A stretch of 26,290 bases of DNA, taken from NCBI GenBank assembly GCA_002426755.1, contig DINI01000026.1, positions 97,002 through 123,291 on the forward strand. The letters run 5' to 3'. How positions within the stretch are numbered: position 1 is the stretch's first letter; each line of letters starts with the position of its first letter. Below the pieces are notes generated by a model. The model was not told the DNA's origin and made no database searches. It saw only the letters and a list, made by a program, of their open reading frames with translations. The position numbers and the translations under genes are program-made. This DNA comes from Flavobacteriaceae bacterium UBA5544. Lineage in GTDB: Bacteria; Bacteroidota; Bacteroidia; Flavobacteriales; Flavobacteriaceae. Of the stretch, positions 1 through 6,937 are shown piece after piece.

Positions 1-183
1 ATTTCCCAATTCTGGATTTTGATGGATGTCATGACGCCAATTGATGACTTTCTGCTCAATGTTGTCAGCTGCTTTGCTGATGGCCGCGCTGTGGTCGGTG
101 GTTTGGGAAAAGCTGCTATGGACAAAAGCAAATAGGAATACGAAAATTGATAACTTGCTACGAGAAAATGAAAGTGTTTTCAT
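1..183 (-). CDS. M20-family amidohydrolase, N-terminal part (cut by window edge)
   Basis: This is the first 61 codons of a gene that runs off the left edge. Reading from the ATG at 183 gives a signal peptide (MKTLSF, a hydrophobic stretch, then a cut near SFSQ). About 25 residues later comes WRHDIHQNPELGN, the N-terminal signature of M20D metallohydrolases (N-acyl amino acid, hippurate or IAA-amino acid amidohydrolases). Members of this family hydrolyse the amide bond of N-acylated amino acids or peptides with a binuclear metal centre. The metal ligands would lie outside the window. The signal peptide implies export to the periplasm or surface. The start lies 14 bp after the stop of the MBOAT gene on the same strand, so it is probably the third gene of that operon. 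The family call rests on one motif but a very characteristic one; substrate is unknown. Confidence 0.8.
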   Translation of the reverse strand, partial: MKTLSFSRSKLSIFVFLFAFVHSSFSQTTDHSAAISKAADNIEQKVINWRHDIHQNPELGN

Positions 184-197
184 AAGATTTTTTAAAA

Positions 198-1613
198 TTA
201 AAACTGAAAATAAATAAATTGTTCTCCACTTCCTTGTGAAATCGCAATTAAAAAAAACATAATGGCCCAAACGACACCTAGAATCCATGACGGTGTTTTT
301 AGAGAAACTTCCTTCATAGACGTATTTCGCATCACCCAATGACAGATAAACAAGATGCTGATGACACTAAATACTTTAATGATATCAGAAGAATAAAGAA
401 TTTTTTCTCCATCAGTATTCATGAACAACATGGACCAAATCATGTTTTTTGCAGTTGAAAATTCCCTTGCCCTAAAAAACACCCAAGTAAAATTGACAAG
501 CGTGTAGGTAAGCAGTGCCAATACAATTCCATTGTAAGGGCCGATTTTGATATGGATTTTTGTTTTCAACATACGTTCTACTACCAAATAAATGCCATGC
601 AATGCCCCCCAAATCACAAAGGTCCACGCGGCTCCATGCCAAAGACCTCCAAGCAACATAGTTATCATTAACGCAGCATACATTCTCACGATTCCGTGCT
701 TGTTTCCTCCCAATGGAATGTATAAATAATCACGCAGCCAAGTCGAGAGCGAGATATGCCAACGTCTCCATAAATCTGAAAAACCAATGGCAGCATAGGG
801 ATATCTAAAGTTGTCAGGAAGAATGATTCCAAGCATCAATGAAATACCTATGGCACAAGTGGAATAACCGGCAAAATCAAAAAATATCTGCCCCGAAAAA
901 GCGAGCGTTCCTGTCCATGCATCCAATCCGTTGAGCATATCTTTTGAGCCAAAAACGGTATCTGCTGTGTCGGATAGTAAGGTGTCCGCTAACACAACTT
1001 TCATAAACAATCCAATCGTCAATAAAAACAATCCCCAGATAAATTGGTTGATGGTTGCTTTCTTTTCTTCGTAAAATTGAGAAATTAAATCCTGCGCTCT
1101 AACGATAGGTCCCGCTACCAATTGAGGGAAGAACGTGACGTACAAAGCAAAATCCAAGAAGGTTTTGGCACGTTCGGTACGCTTTAAATACATATCAATG
1201 GTATAGGACATGGTTTGAAAGGTGTAAAACGAAATTCCCATGGGTAGAATGATATCCATCGGTTGCGCTTTGTAGCCGTAACCATAGCTATTCACCACAG
1301 ACGTAAAATTGTCCAACATGAAATCTCGATACTTGAAGAACACCAAAAAACCAAGGTTGACAAACATGCTTAACAGTAGCCATAATTTGCGTTTTCGCTG
1401 ATTTTCTTCCAAAGTAAGTTTGTTACCTGCAATCCAATCGACCATGGTAGAAATCCAAAGTAATATGACCAAAGGTGGATTCCATAATCCATAAAATATA
1501 TAACTAGCAAAGAGCAACATTCTTTTTTTGTTGGTCCAATTGAATAGTTTTGAATAATAAAGTGCTAAAACTATCACCAAAAACACGACGAAACTTAACG
1601 AATTGAACAGCAT
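198..1613 (-). CDS. MBOAT family O-acyltransferase (AlgI-like)
   Basis: A 471-residue polytopic membrane protein that matches the AlgI/DltB branch of membrane-bound O-acyltransferases, which pass acyl (usually acetyl) groups across the inner membrane to a glycan. Visible hallmarks are ILPMGISFYTFQTMSYTID (about 122-140), FFPQLVAGPIVR (161-172), the WRRWHISLSTWLRDY block (282-296) followed by IPLGGNKHG, and LLGGLWHGAAWTF around the catalytic-type His326. Length is normal for the family. The ATG is 2 bp after the stop of the SGNH-like gene, so the pair is translated together, as with algI/algJ-type pairs. The polymer modified cannot be told: no alginate or other polysaccharide biosynthesis genes lie in the window. 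An acetylated exopolysaccharide or surface glycan is the best inference. Confidence 0.93.
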   Translation of the reverse strand: MLFNSLSFVVFLVIVLALYYSKLFNWTNKKRMLLFASYIFYGLWNPPLVILLWISTMVDWIAGNKLTLEENQRKRKLWLLLSMFVNLGFLVFFKYRDFMLDNFTSVVNSYGYGYKAQPMDIILPMGISFYTFQTMSYTIDMYLKRTERAKTFLDFALYVTFFPQLVAGPIVRAQDLISQFYEEKKATINQFIWGLFLLTIGLFMKVVLADTLLSDTADTVFGSKDMLNGLDAWTGTLAFSGQIFFDFAGYSTCAIGISLMLGIILPDNFRYPYAAIGFSDLWRRWHISLSTWLRDYLYIPLGGNKHGIVRMYAALMITMLLGGLWHGAAWTFVIWGALHGIYLVVERMLKTKIHIKIGPYNGIVLALLTYTLVNFTWVFFRAREFSTAKNMIWSMLFMNTDGEKILYSSDIIKVFSVISILFICHWVMRNTSMKEVSLKTPSWILGVVWAIMFFLIAISQGSGEQFIYFQF

Positions 1614-1615
1614 GA

Positions 1616-2656
1616 TTAGTTGGATTTAGAGTTAGACAAGGTGCCATCGGCTTTCATGATTTTTACCAATTCGGTCGTGAAATATCGTGCATCAGGTGCT
1701 GATAAATGAGACCATTCCGGACAGGTCAAATTTTTGAATTGTTCGTAGTCTTCAAAATAATAGGATTTGGCATTCGTAGCTGTTACCAATGGGTCCCAAA
1801 ATTCTGTACGCGACAAAAATTTATCTTCACCCTGTTTTATCCAACCACTGGAAGGACATCGCACCAAAATGAGATTGCCCCCTCGGTTAATGAATTTTTT
1901 TGCGTCTGCAACAAAAAAGCTTGTTGTTGATTCTCTATCTGGAGGTTGTTGGTTGCCCATTATGACAAATTTCCAAGCAGCTTTGATACTGTTGGCAAAC
2001 GCCGTATCAGTTGCAGTTTTTTCGCTCATTGGATTATTCCTGTCTTCCTCTATGTAGGCGAAAGCTTTAAATGGCGGATATTCAGGTTTTCCGGTTCTGT
2101 TTTCAGATGGAATGGCATATAGCAAAGATTTTAAATCAATATCATCTGACCAACCTTCTTCACTTGTGGAAACAAATACTAGGTTTTTTTGTAGTGGTAA
2201 AGAGAGCCAATGATTGAAGCGTTGTGCATATGTTCTATCCTCAAAATAATCCACACGATTTTGAGAACGTTTCCATGGACCTGCTTCGGGATAAGTAGTC
2301 GAGAAGAATAAGCCCGGCGTGACGCCCACTAAAACGGTGCCTTTAAAGTCAGTATTATTTACAATGTCATGAAACATAGGTAACGGAGACGTTCCCGCAC
2401 TTGCCAATTGTATTGGTCGTGTGCCTGTTTCTTTTTCCCATTCATTGAGTTGAATGTCGAATAACACACGCGATGACCCGAGAAGCACGACATCGGTTTC
2501 TGAAGCATGGTTGACCTTCGCGCGTTGTACCGCCCAAAGGTTTTTGTCGTCGTCCAAGTCGGGAATTTTCCCTTGGCTTCTCCAATAGAGTTCCCAAGAG
2601 ACAATGCTGATGACGCTTAAAGCCACAGCAATGAAGAGTGATTGTTTTAGATTCAT
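1616..2656 (-). CDS. Membrane-anchored SGNH/AlgJ-like protein, MBOAT partner
   Basis: 346 residues with one N-terminal membrane segment (about 5-22) and the rest presumably periplasmic. VVLLGSSRVLFDI (residues 56-68) fits block I of the SGNH/GDSL fold with Ser62 as nucleophile. LASAGTS (84-90) fits block II, and PEWSHLSAPDA (313-323) fits block V, with His317 preceded by Glu314 instead of the more common Asp. AlgJ/AlgX, DltD and PatB-type partners of MBOAT proteins have this fold and complete acyl transfer to the glycan outside the membrane. The gene is 2 bp upstream of the MBOAT gene and is the first gene of the unit, with about 200 bp of leader before it. Assignment is from motifs and context; overall similarity to a named family member is not obvious by eye. 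Confidence 0.75.
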   Translation of the reverse strand: MNLKQSLFIAVALSVISIVSWELYWRSQGKIPDLDDDKNLWAVQRAKVNHASETDVVLLGSSRVLFDIQLNEWEKETGTRPIQLASAGTSPLPMFHDIVNNTDFKGTVLVGVTPGLFFSTTYPEAGPWKRSQNRVDYFEDRTYAQRFNHWLSLPLQKNLVFVSTSEEGWSDDIDLKSLLYAIPSENRTGKPEYPPFKAFAYIEEDRNNPMSEKTATDTAFANSIKAAWKFVIMGNQQPPDRESTTSFFVADAKKFINRGGNLILVRCPSSGWIKQGEDKFLSRTEFWDPLVTATNAKSYYFEDYEQFKNLTCPEWSHLSAPDARYFTTELVKIMKADGTLSNSKSN

Positions 2657-2768
2657 TTTTGATTGGTTATAGAATTTGTTAGTTAAAAGGTTGTTTTAAT
2701 TTTTGTCAAATAATATTAATTTTTAAGTGCAGTTAGATCCCGCAAGGTTTGTTTATAATGGCAAAACT

Positions 2769-2785
2769 GTCTAATTGGATTAGAC
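2769..2785. promoter_or_regulatory. 17-bp inverted repeat, candidate operator
   Basis: GTCTAATTGGATTAGAC has perfect 7-bp arms around TGG. It lies 113-129 bp upstream of the SGNH-like start codon and directly upstream of a minus-strand near-match to the -7 box (CAGTTTTG). No T-run follows, so it does not look like a terminator. A dimeric regulator site is the natural reading, but there is no further evidence. Confidence 0.35.
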
Positions 2786-2858
2786 TTGTATAGATAATTG
2801 AAATATAGTGTATTAGGGCATATATAAAATTAAATTATTTATTTATAAGAAACTAGAA

Positions 2859-2891
2859 ATCTAGGACAAACACCCTTTTAATCTATCCGAA
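2859..2891 (-). promoter_or_regulatory. Bipartite inverted site, copy 1
   Basis: On the plus strand the site reads ATCTAGGACAAA, six bases, then TTTAAT, three bases, TCCGAA. It matches the site at 6854-6886 at 22 of 33 positions with no gap, and the matches are concentrated in the two arms and the TnTAATnT core. The arms form an imperfect inverted repeat (CTAGGAC against ATCCGAA, 17 bp apart), about two helical turns centre to centre, as expected for a dimer. It is 203 bp upstream of the SGNH/MBOAT unit and points the same way relative to transcription as copy 2. I infer binding by a regulator, most simply the LytTR protein encoded at 6938-7681. Confidence 0.55.
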
Positions 2892-3015
2892 GGGTCGGAA
2901 ATACTTATTGAAACCTTTTTTGTAAGAATTCAAAAGTATTACAGATAGTTCGTAGTTTGTTGATATTTCTATTTTTCTTTGGATGACTTGATGTTTTATG
3001 TTGGCTTTTGGTTAT

Positions 3016-3894
3016 TTATTTTTGCTCAGCGTCATTCAATTGTTTAGTATCTACATATTGCTGGAAGGCTGTTATTTTTCCGTCTTTCAGTGTCCAGAGA
3101 TGCGCGACTTGGGCATCGATTTTTTCACGTGTTGCTTTTACCGTAGCATCATATCGCAAGGTAGCAAGCACTTGGTTGTTGCTCATATCATGAAGTTTGA
3201 CATCCTTTACTTTAAAACCATCATACATACCTCCAAGACGAACGAAAACTCCATTTAGAACGGCATCAGGACCGATGTACGGATTGTTGTCTGCCAGTGA
3301 ATTGCCTTCAGCTTCGTTCCAAACGATTTTTGAATCCATCATGCCAAGAACCGCAGGAATATCTCCTGAAGCAAAGGCATTGTATAAGTCATCAATGATG
3401 CTGACATTTTTTGGGTTAGAAACCAATCCTAATTGTTGCATCATGATGGAACTATCTAAAAAATCTTGCTCCTGGACAACTTTTCCATTCTTCATTTTTG
3501 CAATCGTGACCCCTTCCAAATCAACAGTATTTCCTGTTGCAGGGATTCCGAAGAAATCGCCTGTATGCTTGCCCGTGAAGCGCCAATGCTTTACCAACTG
3601 CTCACCTTGACCAAAGATGTTCTTAACGGTAAACGTTCGTTCCGAAAAACCATTAATAAAATTTTGGTAATAAGCTTTAAAAGCATCGATGCCAATTATG
3701 TTTTCAGGACTTGTAACCATCACAATGTTGGTGTCGAAATGTGTATCGTTGATTTTGTCAATCTGTCCTTTGTTGACGATGTCATCCCAAAGTTGGGAAT
3801 ACATTTGTATATCCTTGTCAATGGTGTTTTTTTGTGAGAATGCCGATGTAATGCTCAAAAGCGCAATTGCAAACAATAATTTGGTGGTTTTCAT
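3016..3894 (-). CDS. Exported protein with two SnoaL/NTF2-like domains
   Basis: 292 residues: a signal peptide (cut after about TSAFSQ, residue 21), then two tandem SnoaL-like (NTF2 fold) domains. The first (about 25-165) has the ester-cyclase pattern, with IGIDAFKAYYQNFINGF, KHWRFTGKHTGDFFGIPATG and QEQDFLDSSIMMQQLGL. The second (about 168-290) begins IDDLYNAFASGDIPAVLGMM and has the W...EG...Y.G...V.N.VF pattern of the shorter SnoaL branch. The NTF2 fold forms a cone with a hydrophobic pocket, used by small-molecule isomerases, cyclases and binding proteins. No catalytic residue can be assigned with certainty. It is the last gene of a five-gene minus-strand run, 49 bp after the SDR gene. 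Double SnoaL fusions occur in environmental Bacteroidota; substrate unknown. Confidence 0.82.
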   Translation of the reverse strand: MKTTKLLFAIALLSITSAFSQKNTIDKDIQMYSQLWDDIVNKGQIDKINDTHFDTNIVMVTSPENIIGIDAFKAYYQNFINGFSERTFTVKNIFGQGEQLVKHWRFTGKHTGDFFGIPATGNTVDLEGVTIAKMKNGKVVQEQDFLDSSIMMQQLGLVSNPKNVSIIDDLYNAFASGDIPAVLGMMDSKIVWNEAEGNSLADNNPYIGPDAVLNGVFVRLGGMYDGFKVKDVKLHDMSNNQVLATLRYDATVKATREKIDAQVAHLWTLKDGKITAFQQYVDTKQLNDAEQK

Positions 3895-3943
3895 TTTGAT
3901 TTAATTTTAATGATTAGTTGATTAATAGTTCATTTCATAGAAC

Positions 3944-4882
3944 TTAAGTTGAATAGTCGTTCAAGGTCTTTTTTACCGATTGAAAAGACGCGCCAAGGTC
4001 TCGTATTGCCAAATGGTTTTGGTAAATAAGTTTTGCTGGATATGTTGGTTCTTGATGATTGAGCATTAACGAAACATCGGAAACAGGATAGCTTTCACTT
4101 GAAAGCAAATAGTTTTTGCCATGCAATCCAGAAATTGTGGCTGCCTTATAGACACCTTCTGCTACATCTTTTACATTGACAATCGCAAAATCTGCATCTG
4201 TATCATAAAACATCTGGATGAATGGGTTGGGAGCTATTTTGTTTTTGAACAAAAACTGCAATCCCGTTGAGGTGGAATCTTCGCGATTTGATAAGGATTT
4301 TCCCATGACCATTACTGGCGAAACACTCACAATTTCAAAATCGAGATTTGGATGTGTTTTTATATAATCATTGACCGTTTGATTAGCAATGAATTTTGCC
4401 TGTGCATAGGGATGGCTTTCGTCACTTATAAATGGAGTGTCATTTTCGCTATAGGTATCTGTTGGGGTTTTTCCTCCTGCGGGCAAAGGGAAATTAGTAT
4501 TCCAAGCAGCTACAGAAGCAATCAATACTACTTTTTCTATTGTTGGAGTTTCATTGATGACTTGTAGGAAATTTTCGGTTCCCTTAATGGTTGGATCAAA
4601 TAATTCAATTTTGGCATCTTTAAAATCTAGCTGAAAAGGTGTACCACTATGGATTACGATATCACAATCTTTGACAAATTCCTTTAACTGCGATTTTACC
4701 TCAACGTTGAGTTCACAGATGTACAAATGGTCAGAATGATTCAATTCCATCAAATGCTCATACTTTTCCTGTTTTGAAATATCAGTAGCCGATACTTTAA
4801 CTTCAAAACCATTTTCTAAAAAACATTTGGTAATGTGACTTCCAATAAAACCAGAACCCCCTATGATGCCTACTTTTTTCAT
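3944..4882 (-). CDS. Extended SDR: NAD(P)-dependent epimerase/reductase
   Basis: 312 residues with the Rossmann fingerprint GGSGFIG (Gly8, Gly11, Gly14) at the extreme N-terminus, CDIVIHSGTPF (73-83) and the catalytic pair Tyr159 and Lys163 in YAQAK, with a likely Ser123 in IASVAAW. This is the extended SDR class; the layout (no signal peptide, ASVAAW, HPYAQAKFIAN) resembles the dihydroflavonol-4-reductase/aldehyde-reductase-like branch more than sugar epimerases. It should be a cytoplasmic NAD(P)H-dependent ketone or aldehyde reductase. The start codon overlaps the stop of the preceding gene (ATGA), so translation is coupled. It is the only cytoplasmic enzyme among four exported proteins, suggesting that the exported proteins handle a small molecule that this enzyme reduces or releases. 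Substrate not inferable. Confidence 0.88.
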   Translation of the reverse strand: MKKVGIIGGSGFIGSHITKCFLENGFEVKVSATDISKQEKYEHLMELNHSDHLYICELNVEVKSQLKEFVKDCDIVIHSGTPFQLDFKDAKIELFDPTIKGTENFLQVINETPTIEKVVLIASVAAWNTNFPLPAGGKTPTDTYSENDTPFISDESHPYAQAKFIANQTVNDYIKTHPNLDFEIVSVSPVMVMGKSLSNREDSTSTGLQFLFKNKIAPNPFIQMFYDTDADFAIVNVKDVAEGVYKAATISGLHGKNYLLSSESYPVSDVSLMLNHQEPTYPAKLIYQNHLAIRDLGASFQSVKKTLNDYST

Positions 4883-5313
4883 GGTCTATTCTTTGTTATT
4901 TGATTGAGACTATTCATGCTGTTTCTTTTGATGACCCATATATGCTGGAACCTTGAAACGGTAAACTCACATTCTACAAGATGTCTTCCCGAGAATATTC
5001 CTGTAACTACTAACTGATTGTCTTGATTCAATTCAAATTTGAGGTTGCTCACTTCTGTCATTGACCATAAGTTCTGAAGAATGCCATTCATTGTAATGGT
5101 GAGTCTTTCATCTTCCTCTGAAACTTGTGTGATGGGTTGAAATTTTAAATTCGACATCATTGCTTTAATCTCTTCAGGGGATTTGTTTGTCTCTAAAGCA
5201 GTATAAAACAGTTTTATTTCATGAATGCTTGATTCATTATCCATAGATTGACCAATAATTAGATTCATATGGAATAGTAAAAAGAGCAAAACTGTGAGTT
5301 TTTGATAATTCAT
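4879..5313 (-). CDS. Small exported protein, probably NTF2-like
   Basis: 144 residues. The N-terminus (MNYQKLTVLLFLLFHMNLIIGQ) is a signal peptide with a likely cut after IIGQ. The mature part starts SIHEIKLFYTALETNKSPEEIKAMM and ends in alternating beta-like segments (LKFELNQDNQLVVTGIF, VECEFTVSRFQHIWVIKR). One or two helices followed by curved strands is what an NTF2-like domain would give, and both flanking exported proteins have that fold, but no family motif is visible, so this is an inference. It overlaps the downstream SDR gene by 4 bp and starts 132 bp after the stop of the lipoprotein gene upstream. Confidence 0.72.
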   Translation of the reverse strand: MNYQKLTVLLFLLFHMNLIIGQSMDNESSIHEIKLFYTALETNKSPEEIKAMMSNLKFQPITQVSEEDERLTITMNGILQNLWSMTEVSNLKFELNQDNQLVVTGIFSGRHLVECEFTVSRFQHIWVIKRNSMNSLNQITKNRP

Positions 5314-5445
5314 GGCCTTTGGATTTTAATACTATAAACAGACAGGCAACGGCTTCGGTTGATTTTAAAAACACTAAACTTGAAAATCTTTTGATATGCC
5401 ATTGCCATCATTCTCTCCACAAAAATGCTGTCTGTTATAGTGATG

Positions 5446-5961
5446 TTACTCTACTAATGAATCAATGGAAGCGGCAGTTGAATCTTGCTCGATCTTTATC
5501 AAGTCTGAAACAATTTCAGAGTTATTCCAATACCCTAATTCTTCAACAATTTTTCCATCTATAAAACGTGCCGTGGTGTGAAAAGGAATGTCATATACTT
5601 TGTTGTTGGATTTCATGGTGCCTTTCCATAAACCCCAAAAGTTCACCCAAGTTTCACCTTTATCAGTCACTACCATTTCATATTCTTCTTTTTCGACCAC
5701 CCAAGTAAACATTGCGGCATCTTCTTTGTTTTTATCGATAGTCTGGGAAATATTCAGTGCTTTTTCTTCAATGACGTTGTTGGCTATTTTTGCAGTGTCG
5801 GCATAATGTTTTGGGTAATCTTCCCAATTCAAATTTTTATAATCACCCATAACTTTTTTGTAGGTGTCTATTTCTGGAGACTGTTGTGTGTATCTTTTTT
5901 CTTGTTTTTCGCAAGATGTGAATAGGACTATTGCAAGTCCCAATAGGAATAAATTTTTCAT
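5446..5961 (-). CDS. NTF2-like lipoprotein
   Basis: 171 residues. The N-terminus has a lipoprotein signal with lipobox FTSC and lipidated Cys17, so it is membrane-anchored. The mature domain follows the NTF2/SnoaL order: a helical stretch (IDTYKKVMGDYKNLNWEDYPKHY), the typical 'Ala-Asp-Thr-Ala' turn, then strands including WVNFWGLWKGTMK, YDIPFHTTARFIDGKIVEE and a closing LGYWNNSEIV, the region that ends most SnoaL-like domains. No catalytic function is assigned. It is the second gene after the LytTR-adjacent site, separated from the first by a 66-bp spacer with a hairpin. Confidence 0.78.
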   Translation of the reverse strand: MKNLFLLGLAIVLFTSCEKQEKRYTQQSPEIDTYKKVMGDYKNLNWEDYPKHYADTAKIANNVIEEKALNISQTIDKNKEDAAMFTWVVEKEEYEMVVTDKGETWVNFWGLWKGTMKSNNKVYDIPFHTTARFIDGKIVEELGYWNNSEIVSDLIKIEQDSTAASIDSLVE

Positions 5962-5979
5962 TTTTTTGGATTGTGTTAA

Positions 5980-6016
5980 ATAAACCTCACAGACATTAAT
6001 TATCTATGAGGTTTAT
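5980..6016 (-). other. Intercistronic hairpin
   Basis: ATAAACCTCA (5980-5989) pairs perfectly with TGAGGTTTAT (6007-6016) across a 17-nt loop, between the 252-residue gene and the NTF2-like lipoprotein gene. On the minus strand it is followed only by TTAA, not a long T-run. It may be a leaky terminator or an RNA processing or stability element that sets unequal expression of the first gene and the rest. Confidence 0.45.
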
Positions 6017-6027
6017 GGTTTGGTTGG

Positions 6028-6786
6028 TTATTTTTTTGCTGTATATCCTAAGTCGGGACGCATGACGCCAGTCTTAACTTCGTAACGATCTAAAAGGGTC
6101 ATCATTTCTTCAAAAAGTTTTTTGCCTTCGTCACCAAGTAACGCGTCATTTTCATCACTTGTTTTTGCATAGGCTTGTTCATCTTTAGCAGAAATCACTG
6201 CCAAGTAATATTCGCCCATGGTTCCAAACCCGCTGTGATAGATTCTATAATGTTCTTTGGACCCTTTTTTCTCATAAAGTGTCTTGATTTCTTTTATTTT
6301 GTCACGAAGGGCTTGGGAATTACTCGGTGTTACATATAGAAAGTGCCATTTTCTATAATCTTGCCCTGTGGTGTTCAATGACAAACCATCAGGCATGTAG
6401 GACAGGTCGCTGTTTAGAGTTACAATATAATCGCCATGTTTGTCATAGCACTCATTGAATCGTTTAAATAGGTTTCGAAAGTTGTCCTCTCCCATTTTTT
6501 CCATTAACGGAGCCAATGGATTTTTGTCTAAATCTGCCATGTTTGCGATTGGTGTAATGCTTAAATAGGTACCGTCACTAACTTGTGCACCGACCCAATC
6601 AGCATCTTTAATGTCGTGCTTTTTGCAGGCCTCAATAAAATCTTTGGTTACCTTTTCGTATTCAGCTTGCTTGGAAGGTTTTACCTGATCCGCATGAATC
6701 CAATAAGCTTGGTTCTGTGCATTTGACAATTGTGATGTTACTAAAAACATCGTAACCACTACAGTGATTGTTTTTAAAATTTTCAT
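6028..6786 (-). CDS. Exported protein of unknown function, possible tandem dimeric alpha-beta barrel
   Basis: 252 residues with a clear signal peptide (MKILKTITVVVTMFLVTS, cut near LSNAQ). I do not recognise a named family with certainty. The mature part falls into two halves of about 110 residues, each opening with a strand (AYWIHADQVKPSK; KWHFLYVTPSNS), followed by a helix rich in Lys and Glu (YEKVTKDFIEACKKH; LRDKIKEIKTLYEKKG), then a strand and a 'page'-like closing segment (TYLSITPIANMADLD; EYYLAVISAKDEQAY). That pattern is what two ferredoxin-like units of the dimeric alpha-beta barrel type (ABM/NIPSNAP-like) would produce. It is the first gene after the bipartite site at 6854-6886 and the LytTR regulator, hence the most likely direct target. 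Confidence 0.75.
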   Translation of the reverse strand: MKILKTITVVVTMFLVTSQLSNAQNQAYWIHADQVKPSKQAEYEKVTKDFIEACKKHDIKDADWVGAQVSDGTYLSITPIANMADLDKNPLAPLMEKMGEDNFRNLFKRFNECYDKHGDYIVTLNSDLSYMPDGLSLNTTGQDYRKWHFLYVTPSNSQALRDKIKEIKTLYEKKGSKEHYRIYHSGFGTMGEYYLAVISAKDEQAYAKTSDENDALLGDEGKKLFEEMMTLLDRYEVKTGVMRPDLGYTAKK

Positions 6787-6853
6787 GATTAATAGCGTTT
6801 AAATGGTTAATTAATTATTCTAAACTACTGATAATCATAGCGAAATAAAACCG

Positions 6854-6886
6854 ATTTAGGACGAAGCATACTATAATATGTCCGAA
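6854..6886 (-). promoter_or_regulatory. Bipartite inverted site, copy 2
   Basis: The plus strand reads ATTTAGGACGAA, six bases, then TATAAT, three bases, TCCGAA. The arms TTAGGAC and GTCCGAA form an inverted repeat with a 17-bp gap, and the middle (CATACTATAATATG) is itself palindromic at 12 of 14 positions. The proximal edge is 67 bp upstream of the 252-residue exported protein and the distal edge is 51 bp past the stop of the LytTR regulator gene. Copy 1 is at 2859-2891 with identical spacing. Confidence 0.6.
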
Positions 6887-6937
6887 CCAATGAATTTATT
6901 TATCGGAAGCTGTTTTTGTAAAAAGAAGACTTTTATC

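Larger units (their letters stand above)
2657..3015. other. 359-bp non-coding spacer upstream of the SGNH/MBOAT unit
   Basis: No gene is supported here; the short plus-strand frames that extend in from 2998 onwards are antisense to the SnoaL gene. The stretch is very AT-rich and ends the five-gene run to its right. It holds the 33-bp bipartite site at 2859-2891, a small hairpin (TCCGA-AGGG-TCGGA, 2886-2899) that could weakly terminate minus-strand transcription, and a 17-bp inverted repeat at 2769-2785. I found no perfect TAnnTTTG promoter for the gene at 2656; CAGTTTTG on the minus strand (about 2762-2769) is one mismatch away. Confidence 0.6.

Noticed and set aside
1706..2057. Overlapping plus-strand frames of 74 and 96 codons
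   Set aside because: They are antisense to the SGNH-like gene, which has coherent motifs throughout, and they show no signal or domain of their own.
2998..3904. Several plus-strand frames over the SnoaL gene
   Set aside because: Antisense shadows; the minus-strand protein has a signal peptide and two recognisable domains.
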